Positions 25,005 to 33,643 are shown, counted from the stretch's first letter. The stretch: DNA of 64,000 nt from Pseudoalteromonas sp. CO133X (GCA_004208945.1 SGPE01000030.1:682001-746000), one strand, 5' to 3'. The notes: generated by a model from the letters alone, not told the origin. Numbers and translations are program-made.

Positions 25005-26244
25005 CGCCGGAATGCACAAAGCGTGGTCTGCGGGCAACAAGATGAACCGTGCTTATCGCACGCGTTCTAAACGCCCCTTCGCAGTAGGCAAGATAAAATA
25101 ACCACAAACGATAGAAACGTTGATCAAACTTTACTTTATCGATTTCGGGCCAACTGGCAATAAAACGTTCACGCCAATCAGCAAGGGTTCGGGCATAATG
25201 CACTCCAATATCTTTTACACTGTGTACGACCATGTCCGTTTTCAGCTTTATTTGTTTGTTCATCTCGTCTAAACACGGCAAACAACCACCTGGGAAGATA
25301 TACTGCTGAATAAAGTCAGAATTTTTTAGATAATGTTTGTAGCGTTGGTCGGCAATGGTAATCGCTTGAATTAACATAGCGCCGTTTTCTTTTAACAGTG
25401 ATTGACACTTAGCGAAAAAGCCTGGTAAATACTCATGACCCACTGCTTCAATCATTTCTATGGAGACAAGCTTATCGTAACGCCCTTCAAGCAAACGGTA
25501 ATCTTGTTTGAGTAACGTAATTTTACTTTCTAAGTTTAGCTGTTGAATTTTCTCAGCCACATAAGCGTGTTGTTCATCAGAAATCGTCGTAGTTGTCACA
25601 TGGCAATCGTAATGGGTGGCAGCATATATTGCAAAGGCGCCCCACCCTGTACCAATTTCAATTACCTTGTCACCCTCTTGCAAATCAACTTGCTCGCAAA
25701 TAAGCGCTAGCTTGTGCGACTGGGCTTGCTCTAGTGTTGCTTTTTGGGATGGGTAGACAGCGCAAGAATAAAGCATTTCGTCACTTAGAAAAGAGCTATA
25801 CAAATCATTGCCTAAGTCATAATGAGCAGCAATATTCTTTTTTGAACCACTTGATGAGTTCTTATTTTTTAAATGATTAATGCGATGCGCTAAGCCACTC
25901 AAAAAGGCAAATTTTTTCTCAAACGCGTCAAGCTGATCTTGATTTAATGCAAATATTTCAATCAGCTGTGTTAGATTATCGCACTCCCAATAACCTAGAA
26001 TATACGCTTCCCCAGCCCCTACACTACCGGATAATGCAAACAGCTTATACATTGCAGGATCTTTGACAGTCACGGTCACATTTAAAGAGCTACTTGGGTT
26101 ACCGAATTGAATACGTTCATTTTCTTCAACAAGTGTGATGCAACCAATATTAATGCTATTAAAAGCACCGGTTACAAGCTTTTTGTAGATTTTTGTTAAC
26201 CAACTCGTTGTATGAGTCTGTGTTAAGTTTGATACCTTTTCCAT
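24982..26244 (-). CDS. cfa: Cyclopropane-fatty-acid synthase family lipid methyltransferase
   Basis: 420 residues from ATG 26244. The SAM-binding motif is VIEIGTGWGAFAIYAA. The acyl/bicarbonate-site region is SIEMIEAVGHEYLPGFF. The conserved Cys388 is in YLAYCEGAF, as in E. coli Cfa. Methylene or methyl transfer to an unsaturated acyl chain in membrane phospholipid is expected. Paralogues of this family in photo-oxidative regulons make methylated precursors of furan fatty acids rather than cyclopropanes, so the product is open. It starts 4 bases after the DUF1365 stop. Confidence 0.9.
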   Translation of the reverse strand: MEKVSNLTQTHTTSWLTKIYKKLVTGAFNSINIGCITLVEENERIQFGNPSSSLNVTVTVKDPAMYKLFALSGSVGAGEAYILGYWECDNLTQLIEIFALNQDQLDAFEKKFAFLSGLAHRINHLKNKNSSSGSKKNIAAHYDLGNDLYSSFLSDEMLYSCAVYPSQKATLEQAQSHKLALICEQVDLQEGDKVIEIGTGWGAFAIYAATHYDCHVTTTTISDEQHAYVAEKIQQLNLESKITLLKQDYRLLEGRYDKLVSIEMIEAVGHEYLPGFFAKCQSLLKENGAMLIQAITIADQRYKHYLKNSDFIQQYIFPGGCLPCLDEMNKQIKLKTDMVVHSVKDIGVHYARTLADWRERFIASWPEIDKVKFDQRFYRLWLFYLAYCEGAFRTRAISTVHLVARRPRFVHSGDDIALNY

Positions 26245-26248
26245 CACA

Positions 26249-26998
26249 TCACCTAGTTTGTTTCTCTTGCTTGCCCGAGTGACCAATAAAAGGCACACGT
26301 TTACAAAACAACTTCAGCGCATGAATATAAATCCCCTTGAAAATACTAAGGGTCATCGCTGGGAAACGTTTAAGTACAGCACTTACTTGTTGTTTAGTAA
26401 GCGGCTGCCTTTGCAGTCTCAATGTTGCATCAAACAAGAGTTTTTCGTCTTTTTTATTTTCAATATGAATCATGGTGTTATCAGAACTTTGTCTGACACT
26501 CCAATGATAGTTCATATCTAAGTTCATGAAAGGTGATACGGAGAAAACCTTTTTAAAGTTCACTTTTTTTTGCAGGGGTACGACATAATAATGACGTTCA
26601 TTCCAAGGGGTATTACTTACCTCAGCAAGCATGTGGCTAAATTCGCCATTCGGTGTCTGATAAAAGAAAAAGTTTACAGGGCTAAAATAAATTCCGAAGC
26701 AGCGCATTTGCCCAAGCATGAAAACATGACTGAATGTTTGCGTGACACCGAGCTGTGCGATTTTATCGAGTGCTCGCTGTTTTACAGGTAATTGCATGTC
26801 AGTTTGATAGTTAAAATAGTCACTTTGATTGAACTTCAGCGCTTTAAAACCATCACTGCCGAGCCAAGGATGAATACCGTTCAATTCTTCAGGCCGTGAT
26901 AAATCAACCCACATCATATAAAGTGGGTATTTGAAGTGGTGCTCCTTCACCGCAAATCGTCGGTGACGAATATCACCGACATAAATTGCGCTATTCAA
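26249..26998 (-). CDS. DUF1365 family protein
   Basis: 249 residues. Typical DUF1365 text: SAIYVGDIRHRRFAVKEHHFKYPLYMMWVDL, CFGIYFSPVNFFFYQ, EVSNTPWNERHYYVV, and FKKVFSVSPFMNLDMNY in shorter overlapping pieces. Function is unknown. The gene nearly always sits between an FAD amine-oxidase-like gene and a Cfa-type gene, as here, so a part in the same lipid modification is likely. It overlaps the upstream gene by 8 bases. Confidence 0.88.
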   Translation of the reverse strand: MNSAIYVGDIRHRRFAVKEHHFKYPLYMMWVDLSRPEELNGIHPWLGSDGFKALKFNQSDYFNYQTDMQLPVKQRALDKIAQLGVTQTFSHVFMLGQMRCFGIYFSPVNFFFYQTPNGEFSHMLAEVSNTPWNERHYYVVPLQKKVNFKKVFSVSPFMNLDMNYHWSVRQSSDNTMIHIENKKDEKLLFDATLRLQRQPLTKQQVSAVLKRFPAMTLSIFKGIYIHALKLFCKRVPFIGHSGKQEKQTR

Positions 26999-28247
26999 AC
27001 TCTACTCCGAGTTGCTTTGCGACATTTACAGCACTTCTAACACCATCTTCATGGAAGCCGTTATACCAATAGGCACCACAAAAATAACTGTTATTTTTTC
27101 CGTCTATGAGTGACTTTTTCTTTTGGGCCGCAATAGATTGTTTATTAAAAACAGGGTGATGATATGTAAACTCTCTGAGGATTTTATCTTTACTGATCCC
27201 TTCAAGGTGGTTCAACGTGACACAAAATTGCGTATCACTTTTGATGCCCTGTAAAATATTCATTTGATATGTTACTACAGCCGCTTTATCCGTGTTGTCA
27301 TTCAGTAAGTAATTCCAACTGGCCCAAGCAGCTTTACGTTTAGGTAAGAGCGCCGTGTCTGTATGTAGCACCACTGAATTAGCTGTATATGGCATTGCAG
27401 CTAGCACTGCTTTTTCATCTTCACTTGGGTCTAGTAATAATTTGAGGGCTTGATCTGAATGACAGGCAAACACCACTTTATCAAAGGTTTCAGTATGACC
27501 ATCGTCAAAATGAATATGAGCACAGTCTTCAGCGCGTGAAACCGAGCTAATGTTGCTGTTCAAACGAATTTTGTCCGCAAAACCTTGTATCATAGGTTTA
27601 ATATACTCGCGCGATCCACCTGGTATTACGTACCACTGTGGGCGATTAGTAATGTCCAATAAACCATGGTTATAGAAGAACTTAACAAAAAACTCAACGC
27701 CTACTTGGGTCATCTCTTTTATGCTAGTCGACCAAATAGCCGCGCCCATCGGTAAAATGTAATGTAAGCGGAAAAATTCATTAAAATTGTGCTCATCTAA
27801 AAGCTCGCCCAGCGTTTGATTTTCTGTATAAGTTTGCTTGGCATGCAGCGCTTTACAGACATCATTGAAGCGCACAATATCTTTCAATAACTTCCAAAAT
27901 TTAGGGCGGAAAATATTGCGCTTTTGAGCAAATAAACTGAAAAAAGTATGACCATTATACTCAAAGCCAGTGCCTTCATTATGCACACTAAAACTCATTT
28001 GTGTCTTTTGTCGATCGACACCTAAACGGTCTAATAACTTTTCAAAATACGGGTATGTTCTATCGTTAAAAACTATAAACCCCGTATCAACAGCATATTC
28101 AACGCCACCGAGGTTAACATCGATGGTTGCAGTATGGCCGCCTATGTAATCGTTTTTCTCAAATACAGTTACATCGTAATGTTTATGCAGTAGGTGTGCG
28201 CAGCTTAATCCCGCTATGCCAGACCCAATTACAGCCACTTTTTTCAA
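26991..28247 (-). CDS. FAD-dependent amine-oxidase-like oxidoreductase
   Basis: 418 residues. The N-terminal dinucleotide fold is KKVAVIGSGIAGLSCAHLL, followed by VFEKNDYIGGHTATIDV and YAVDTGFIVFNDRTYPYF; the FAD-binding C-terminus is SYFCGAYWYNGFHEDGVRSA. It resembles desaturase/protoporphyrinogen-oxidase-like enzymes found beside cfa and DUF1365. An in-frame ATG at 28277 exists. TTG 28247 is preferred because it overlaps the upstream stop (TTGA), AAGGA lies 8-9 bases ahead, and the protein then begins right at the FAD fold. Probable role: oxidation of an acyl chain. Confidence 0.87.
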   Translation of the reverse strand: MKKVAVIGSGIAGLSCAHLLHKHYDVTVFEKNDYIGGHTATIDVNLGGVEYAVDTGFIVFNDRTYPYFEKLLDRLGVDRQKTQMSFSVHNEGTGFEYNGHTFFSLFAQKRNIFRPKFWKLLKDIVRFNDVCKALHAKQTYTENQTLGELLDEHNFNEFFRLHYILPMGAAIWSTSIKEMTQVGVEFFVKFFYNHGLLDITNRPQWYVIPGGSREYIKPMIQGFADKIRLNSNISSVSRAEDCAHIHFDDGHTETFDKVVFACHSDQALKLLLDPSEDEKAVLAAMPYTANSVVLHTDTALLPKRKAAWASWNYLLNDNTDKAAVVTYQMNILQGIKSDTQFCVTLNHLEGISKDKILREFTYHHPVFNKQSIAAQKKKSLIDGKNNSYFCGAYWYNGFHEDGVRSAVNVAKQLGVEFE

Positions 28248-28954
28248 CGTGATAATCCTTTTGCAAGCTTCAACCATAATGGCATTGGAAGCATTCTTAA
28301 AAATTTTAAAATGAAGGTAAAACGATGGGGGAAATGCACTTCTTTGCGCCTTTTCTTAACCCCTTTGTAAATATAATTTGCAGCCTGTTCAGCCGTTACA
28401 GCCATAGGCATTGGGAAGTCATTTTTATCTGTTAATGGCGTTTTCACAAAACCAGGGTGTACAAGAGTGACATCTACATCAGTTAAATCCACCGTGAGGC
28501 TATTGGCTAAATAACTCACTCCGGCTTTGGAAGCTCCATATGCTTGACTGCGAGGCAAAGGAAGATATGTCACACTGGAACTTACTATAACAAGTTGACC
28601 ACCAGATTTAATTCTTGGCAGCAATGCCTCTAAGCAATATCCCATACTCAGTAAGTTGGTGGTAACAACACGCTCAAACAAGCTGCTGTCAAAGTGACGT
28701 GCATCATCAATGTACTCACAATTACCTGCGTTTAAAATAACGCGGTCAAACTCATTGTAAGCAACTGTACTGGAGCGTATATCCTGTAAGTTTGTAGCAT
28801 CAAATTGGCAGCTTTCGATGTGGCTATGTTGACTCAGCTCAGTAAGTTTCTCTGTATTTCTACCACAGGCAATAACGTTTTCTCCGTGCTCTGCGTATAG
28901 CCTAGCAAGTGCTTCACCAATCCCTGAGGTTGCTCCTGTAATTAAAGTAGTCAT
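28244..28954 (-). CDS. Short-chain dehydrogenase/reductase
   Basis: 236 residues, classical SDR. The cofactor motif TGATSGIG is at 7-14, NAG is at 75-77, and the catalytic Ser is in VIVSSSVTYL (125-127) with Y139-G-A-S-K143. The VHPGFVKTPLTDK loop is present. An Arg after the first strand (ACGRNTEK) favours NADP(H). The substrate is unknown; lipid or carbonyl detoxification fits the cluster. It overlaps the SnoaL-like gene by one base and the FAD enzyme gene by 4. Confidence 0.9.
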   Translation of the reverse strand: MTTLITGATSGIGEALARLYAEHGENVIACGRNTEKLTELSQHSHIESCQFDATNLQDIRSSTVAYNEFDRVILNAGNCEYIDDARHFDSSLFERVVTTNLLSMGYCLEALLPRIKSGGQLVIVSSSVTYLPLPRSQAYGASKAGVSYLANSLTVDLTDVDVTLVHPGFVKTPLTDKNDFPMPMAVTAEQAANYIYKGVKKRRKEVHFPHRFTFILKFLRMLPMPLWLKLAKGLSR

Positions 28955-29382
28955 TATGCACTTGTCCTTTTATCAATATAACGTATTGCTGTACCAAGAA
29001 GCGGAATATGCCTATATAGGAGTGCGCCTACATCAAAGTAATCCTGATGATTAACTATTTTATCTCCCTCAAAAACTAAACGGCTGTGTCCCTCAACGGC
29101 AATGCTATTGCCATTATTTAGTTTTGGGTGGCGATAATGCATCGTCCAATAGATAAAGGCTTTGTTATTGCTACTTTCAGTGTCTTTTATCGAAAACTGG
29201 CAAGACACCACATTTGCGTATAAATTTTCAAAGTAATGATGGAGTGACTCAAGACCGTTCACGGTATGCAGTGGATCAGTAAATTGGATATCTGGGTGAT
29301 AGATATCATCAAGTAGCTGCACGTTGTTTTTGTTCAGTGATTGGTAAATTTCAATAAACCTATCGAGAGTCACCTTATCCAT
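28954..29382 (-). CDS. SnoaL/NTF2-like domain protein
   Basis: 142 residues. The alpha+beta cone fold is suggested by RFIEIYQSLNKNNVQLLDDIYHPDIQF split over 4-32, the FTDPLHTVNGLESLHHYFENL helix start, AFIYWTMHYRHP and EGHSRLVFEGDKIVNHQDYFDVG. Some members are enzymes, others bind small ligands. A DUF/NTF2-like protein at this place is a recurrent member of the sigma/ChrR clusters. It starts 1 base after photolyase. Confidence 0.82.
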   Translation of the reverse strand: MDKVTLDRFIEIYQSLNKNNVQLLDDIYHPDIQFTDPLHTVNGLESLHHYFENLYANVVSCQFSIKDTESSNNKAFIYWTMHYRHPKLNNGNSIAVEGHSRLVFEGDKIVNHQDYFDVGALLYRHIPLLGTAIRYIDKRTSA

Positions 29383-29383
29383 A

Positions 29384-30775
29384 TCACACCTTAAATGCGT
29401 TTAGCGCACGTTCTCGTGCAGCTTTATGATCAACAATTGCTGGCCAATAACTGCTAGACTTTCCTTGCTTAGCTAAATAATCATGAGGAAAGTGAATTTG
29501 CTTCGCAGGTATTTTTTCCAGCTCTGGTAGATATTTACGAATAAATTCACCATCTGGATCAAAACGCTCACTTTGAGTAATTGGATTAAAAATACGGAAA
29601 TAAGGTTGTGCGTCACATCCAGTGCTTGCTGCCCACTGCCAGCCGCCATTATTTGAAGCCAAATCACCATCAATCAAATGCTTCATGAAAAAGCGCTCAC
29701 CCTTTCGCCAATCAATAAGTAGGTGCTTTGTTAAAAAGCTTGCAACCACCATACGTAAACGGTTATGCATCCAGCCTGTTTGCACTAACTGGCGCATTGC
29801 AGCATCAACAAGAGGATAACCCGTTTTCCCCTCGCACCATGCTTTAAAGTCACTGTCGTCGTTACGCCACTCAACCGCATTATATTTGTCGTTAAAGTTT
29901 GCGTACTTGCTTAGGCGCGGATAAACCGATATGAGGTGTCGGTAAAATTCTCGCCAAATTAACTCATTGACCCAGCAAAACAAATTGCTTTTCGCACTTT
30001 TTAATATATCAGGGTGACGCTGTTGAATCAGCGCAAGAAGCTGATGAACACTAATAATACCTAACGCTAAATAAGGACTCAGACCTGATGTGCCTTTAAT
30101 GCTTGGGATATCTCGCTGCTCTTGATAAGAGGCAAGCTTTTCATCTATAAAGCGGGTACAGACATGACTTAAGGTCTCATCATCAACGGGCCACTTTTGC
30201 GAGCTTCCATCTGATTTGAGTAATTTACTTTCTTGCCACTCGATTTTGTCATGCATTTTAGGCGGCTCAGCAAAGTAGAAATGTGTATCTTGATACTCTT
30301 TAAGCCATGCATTTTTAAATGGAGTATAAACCTTAAACATCTCACCACTTTGGTTTTTGATACTACCAGGGGGGGCAATCACATCACCATCATAAGTGTA
30401 AAATGAGACCCCAAGGCTGTCGGCTTTATCTACAAAGGCACGATCGCGCTCAACTTCATTTAGCTCATACTCGTTATTAACGTAAACATTTTTTACTGCA
30501 TTTTCTTCGCAAAAATCGGCTAGTTTCTCAACGCAACCGGCGTAGTCTCCAGCATCAATGAGATGCAACTTTATACCTTTAGTTGCTAATAACTCGCCTA
30601 AAAAGGCAAGCCTGCGTTTTAATAAATCTAGCTGAATATCAGCGACATCATGCGCTTGCCACTGCTTTTCAGTTATAAAAAATACAGCATGTTGGCAGCC
30701 ATTCTCGATCGCTTGATACAGAGCGTCGTTATTAAAAAGGCGCAAATCGCGCCTAAACCAGAATAGTGTGTTCAT
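29384..30775 (-). CDS. phrB: Deoxyribodipyrimidine photolyase
   Basis: 463 residues, class I CPD photolyase. The N-terminal antenna domain begins NTLFWFRRDLRLFNNDALY. The C-terminal FAD domain has SGLSPYLALGIIS, WREFYRHL, GYPLVDAAMRQLVQTGWMHN, LRMVVASFLTKHLLIDWR and GDLASNNGGWQWAASTG. It repairs UV cyclobutane dimers with visible light. Its membership in a sigma/ChrR operon links light-driven repair to the singlet-oxygen response. Its ATG overlaps the DUF523/DUF1722 stop by one base. Confidence 0.96.
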   Translation of the reverse strand: MNTLFWFRRDLRLFNNDALYQAIENGCQHAVFFITEKQWQAHDVADIQLDLLKRRLAFLGELLATKGIKLHLIDAGDYAGCVEKLADFCEENAVKNVYVNNEYELNEVERDRAFVDKADSLGVSFYTYDGDVIAPPGSIKNQSGEMFKVYTPFKNAWLKEYQDTHFYFAEPPKMHDKIEWQESKLLKSDGSSQKWPVDDETLSHVCTRFIDEKLASYQEQRDIPSIKGTSGLSPYLALGIISVHQLLALIQQRHPDILKSAKSNLFCWVNELIWREFYRHLISVYPRLSKYANFNDKYNAVEWRNDDSDFKAWCEGKTGYPLVDAAMRQLVQTGWMHNRLRMVVASFLTKHLLIDWRKGERFFMKHLIDGDLASNNGGWQWAASTGCDAQPYFRIFNPITQSERFDPDGEFIRKYLPELEKIPAKQIHFPHDYLAKQGKSSSYWPAIVDHKAARERALNAFKV

Positions 30776-31728
30776 TAAATTCCGTAGCGTAGTTTAAGTT
30801 CGTTCGGATAAGGGTCTAAGTACACTTGCTGACTTAGATATTCATTTGGATGAACTTTGAGGTGATGCTTTATCAGCGTTAATGGCACATACAGTGGCAC
30901 TAACCCTTGCCGATACTCGTCTATCGCATCGCGTAACTCTTGCTTTTCAATCTTAGAGAGTGACTTTTTAAAATAACCTTGCAAGTGCATAAGTGTGTTC
31001 GCATTATTTTTGCGAGAAGCAGGCTTTTTCAAAGCTGTCATCAAACCAAAAATGTAATCACTTGCTAATGCTTGAATATCGTGACCATCAAATGTGCCCA
31101 GTAAATTGCCTAAATTACGGTATGCTTCGTAGTTGTGAGCCATCAAAAGATACTTATACTGAGCATGAAATTGGGTCAAACGATGCACGGTTAAAGGTTG
31201 TTCATTCAGCGTTTGCCAATGTTTGTAAGTGTATACACGCATAACGAAATTCTCTCGTAAATGCATGTCGTTCAAGCGCCCGTTCTCTTCACATGGCAAT
31301 AGTGGATTATGCGCCATTATTTGCTCAGCAAAAAAGCCCACACCTTCAGAGGTGTTACCTGTACCTTCTTCGTTGTAAATTTTGATACGCTCCATACCAC
31401 AGCTGGGGCTTTTGGCGCAAAAAACAAAACCACTTAGCTCAGCTGTTTGCTCCGTAGCAACTCGCTTTCCGTATTCTGTAAGTTTTGGTCCTACGTCCCC
31501 CGTGCCGTCAGGGCGACAAACTTTAATTGTATCACCCACTCTCACTTGGCGGATGGTTGGTCGTGGGATAGGTAATCCGACAGCCACTTCAGGGCAAAAC
31601 TTCTTATACTCAACATGGTTAGCAAGCTCGTCCATACAAAAGTTAGATTTTTTATGACCACTATCAAAACGAACTTTATCGCCAGCAAGACAGGCACTAA
31701 TACCTATTTTAATTGTTGATTGCAGCAT
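30775..31728 (-). CDS. DUF523 and DUF1722 (YbgA-like) domain protein
   Basis: 317 residues. The N-terminal DUF523 domain (about 8-150) has IGISACLAGDKVRFDSGHK, FCPEVAVGLPIPRPTI and SPSCGMERIKIY; its conserved cysteines suggest an iron-sulfur or metal site. The C-terminal DUF1722 domain (about 190-305) has FHAQYKYLLMAHN and YRQGLVPLYVPLTLIKHH. E. coli ybgA is likewise next to phr. Function is unproven; a link to tRNA thiouridine chemistry or to repair has been considered for such domains. It starts 7 bases after chrR. Confidence 0.9.
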   Translation of the reverse strand: MLQSTIKIGISACLAGDKVRFDSGHKKSNFCMDELANHVEYKKFCPEVAVGLPIPRPTIRQVRVGDTIKVCRPDGTGDVGPKLTEYGKRVATEQTAELSGFVFCAKSPSCGMERIKIYNEEGTGNTSEGVGFFAEQIMAHNPLLPCEENGRLNDMHLRENFVMRVYTYKHWQTLNEQPLTVHRLTQFHAQYKYLLMAHNYEAYRNLGNLLGTFDGHDIQALASDYIFGLMTALKKPASRKNNANTLMHLQGYFKKSLSKIEKQELRDAIDEYRQGLVPLYVPLTLIKHHLKVHPNEYLSQQVYLDPYPNELKLRYGI

Positions 31729-31735
31729 AGGATCC

Positions 31736-32386
31736 CTAATAGATTAAATTACCAATTGGGTTAAGTAATTTGCTAATACCTTTATTAAAATGCAGCGCAC
31801 TACTTACCACTGTAAAACACAAACAGCCTTCAGCCGTTTTTGGTGTATGGTTATGGCGTCCATCCAGCATCATAAAATCTCCTGGTACATAACTGCCATC
31901 TTCATCGCTAAACTCACCATCAAGTAATAAGGTTAGCTCAAAACCTGTGTGAGTGTGCTCTGGAATTTCACCACCGGCGTCGATATGTAAAAGACTTGCT
32001 CTGAGCGCCCCATCATCCAATGCAATTCGTGAACGTGCTAATTTACCTATTTGCATAAAGCTACTGTGCCCAATGCGAGTTAGCGCTCTAGGTAAGGTGT
32101 ACTCTTTATCCTTAACCTCTACTTTGATAGCCGGTTGTTCATATACTTCATCAACACTCTCATCCGAGGTGATGTTGTCGAACATGATCTGATCAAAGCA
32201 AATGTCATCGTCGTTAACGACGTCTTCAAATGCAATGTTTGCATTTTTAGCTTCAAGTGTAGCGAGTTGCTTTTGACAAACAGGACACATCTCAACATGA
32301 ATAGCAACCGCGACACTTAGCGTAGCCGGCAAATTGCCCTCACTAAATTGCACTAATAATTCGTTGCTCGGATGATGCTTAATCAT
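31736..32386 (-). CDS. chrR: ChrR-type zinc anti-sigma factor with cupin domain
   Basis: 216 residues. The N-terminal anti-sigma domain carries zinc ligands H5, H30, C34 and C37 (HHPSNELL, AIHVEMCPVC), aligning with H6, H31, C35 and C38 of Rhodobacter ChrR. The C-terminal cupin has H144, H146, E150 and H180 (PEHTHTGFE, GRHNHTPK). The Cys pair C188 and C190 (EGCLC) falls where ChrR has C187 and C189. In the known system this cupin is needed to release the sigma factor on singlet oxygen. The start overlaps the sigma stop by 8 bases. Confidence 0.95.
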   Translation of the reverse strand: MIKHHPSNELLVQFSEGNLPATLSVAVAIHVEMCPVCQKQLATLEAKNANIAFEDVVNDDDICFDQIMFDNITSDESVDEVYEQPAIKVEVKDKEYTLPRALTRIGHSSFMQIGKLARSRIALDDGALRASLLHIDAGGEIPEHTHTGFELTLLLDGEFSDEDGSYVPGDFMMLDGRHNHTPKTAEGCLCFTVVSSALHFNKGISKLLNPIGNLIY

Positions 32387-33017
32387 GTTGCTCTCCCATT
32401 TCGTTGCGTAACTTCTGCAAGGCTAGACGAAGTCGAGACTTCACCGTACCTACGGGAATGTTTAAATGCTCTGCAAGTTGCTCTTGTGACATATCTTGAA
32501 AATAAACGCCACGCACTACTTCACGTTGAGCTTGTGGTAAACGATCTAGATACTGTTTAATTTGCTTATCTTCAAGGTGATCGCTGAACTCATGTTGCCC
32601 AGGCTCGGCTTCATCAATAAGCGGCCAAATATCTTCACTAATACACTCTTCTTTGCTGCTTTTCATTTTTCTGAGCATATCGAAAGATGCATTTCGCATC
32701 ACTGTGTATACCCACGTTGTCGCAGCACCTTTTTCTGGATGGTATAAGTGTGCCTTTCTCCAAACCGAAGTGAGCGTTTCCTGTACCAATTCCATAGCTT
32801 GAGCCTCAGAACCAAACTGTTTGATTCCAAAACGCTTTATTTTTGGCGAAAAATATTGGAAAAGAAAAGCAAATGCACGCTTGTCACGGGAAGTGGCAAC
32901 AGCGAATAGCGAATCAGCAAGCTCTTTGCTCGGTGTCTCTGGCATGGCAGTAAATTGACCTGTTTTAGGTTTACAACCTGTTTGAAGTTGTTGACTTACC
33001 ATTTTAATGTCATCCAA
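32379..33017 (-). CDS. ECF sigma factor partnered with ChrR (ECF11-like)
   Basis: 212 residues. Region 2 (about 45-115) has FQYFSPKIKRFGIKQFG and ELVQETLTSVWRKAHLY, then TTWVYTVMRNASFDMLRK; region 4 (about 150-205) has LDRLPQAQREVVRGVYF and QLAEHLNIPVGTVKSRLRLA. The N-terminal ~30 residues are an extra tail. Its pairing with a ChrR anti-sigma and a photolyase/Cfa cluster identifies it as the singlet-oxygen type, called RpoE in Rhodobacter but distinct from E. coli RpoE. ATG 33017 is used; ATG 33002 is possible. Confidence 0.94.
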   Translation of the reverse strand: MDDIKMVSQQLQTGCKPKTGQFTAMPETPSKELADSLFAVATSRDKRAFAFLFQYFSPKIKRFGIKQFGSEAQAMELVQETLTSVWRKAHLYHPEKGAATTWVYTVMRNASFDMLRKMKSSKEECISEDIWPLIDEAEPGQHEFSDHLEDKQIKQYLDRLPQAQREVVRGVYFQDMSQEQLAEHLNIPVGTVKSRLRLALQKLRNEMGEQHD

Positions 33018-33032
33018 TTATTGTCGTAACAA

Positions 33033-33062
33033 GCAATACGTATTCAGACAGGGTTCGGATCA
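33033..33062 (-). promoter_or_regulatory. Candidate autoregulated sigma/ChrR-type promoter
   Basis: On the minus strand TGATCC (33062-33057) is followed by 18 bases and TATTGC (33038-33033), ending 16 bases before the sigma ATG. TGATCC is the -35 core known for RpoE/ChrR promoters; the -10 is weak. The short untranslated region also fits. Confidence 0.6.
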
Positions 33063-33064
33063 TA

Positions 33065-33643
33065 TTAATCAGTAAATTCTGTATTAATTAGAGTATGGAG
33101 GAAAGTGAGTAAGTTTTCAAAGTTAGATTCAAAGGCAAGTTGTTGTTTTTTAACTAGTGAAATAGGTAAAATTTCAAGCCAACGCGCAGCAACCCAAGCC
33201 AAATCATCGTAGTGTGGCGCTGAGTAGAGTGCAGATAAATCAGGCTGATTAGCAAACACTGAACGAAGCGTTTCGCTTAATGAAGCATTGTCCTGATCCA
33301 AAGGTATTTTCTTATACCAAACAGGCTCAATTACTGCTTCAACATCAGCATAACGAAGCATATTTTTGTCTTGGAATGGATTGTGAATTGTGACAGCAGT
33401 TTGTGCATAAACATCTATCAAGAGCTGACCACTGTCGTCTTGATTGAAGTCATTAATTTGCATTAAACAACCTAGGTTAGGCAAGTTGAACTCAGTATCG
33501 TGCTGATAAGTACAAAGCACAAATCCCGTGTTATCTTTCGCGGCTTCTTTAACCATGTCAAGATAACGCTGCTCAAATATTCTAAGTTTAGTTGCCCCCT
33601 CTGGAAGAATAAAAACCGGTAGGGGAAAAATCGCACGCTTCAT
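33065..33643 (-). CDS. LON peptidase N-terminal (substrate-binding) domain protein
   Basis: 192 residues, the LON substrate-binding domain alone without ATPase or protease: IFPLPVFILPEGATKLRIFE, QRYLDMVKEA, LCTYQHDTEFNLPNLGCLMQI and a helical C-terminus (LEILPISLVKKQQLAFE). Its role is unproven. It is upstream of the sigma gene on the same strand; the sigma promoter overlaps its 3' end, so it may be outside the regulon while read-through remains possible. Confidence 0.88.
   Translation of the reverse strand: MKRAIFPLPVFILPEGATKLRIFEQRYLDMVKEAAKDNTGFVLCTYQHDTEFNLPNLGCLMQINDFNQDDSGQLLIDVYAQTAVTIHNPFQDKNMLRYADVEAVIEPVWYKKIPLDQDNASLSETLRSVFANQPDLSALYSAPHYDDLAWVAARWLEILPISLVKKQQLAFESNFENLLTFLHTLINTEFTD

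Noticed and set aside
29273..29278. Second TGATCC on the minus strand inside the stress cluster
   Set aside because: It is within the SnoaL-like coding sequence (codons for Asp-Pro) with no nearby gene start, so it is probably chance.
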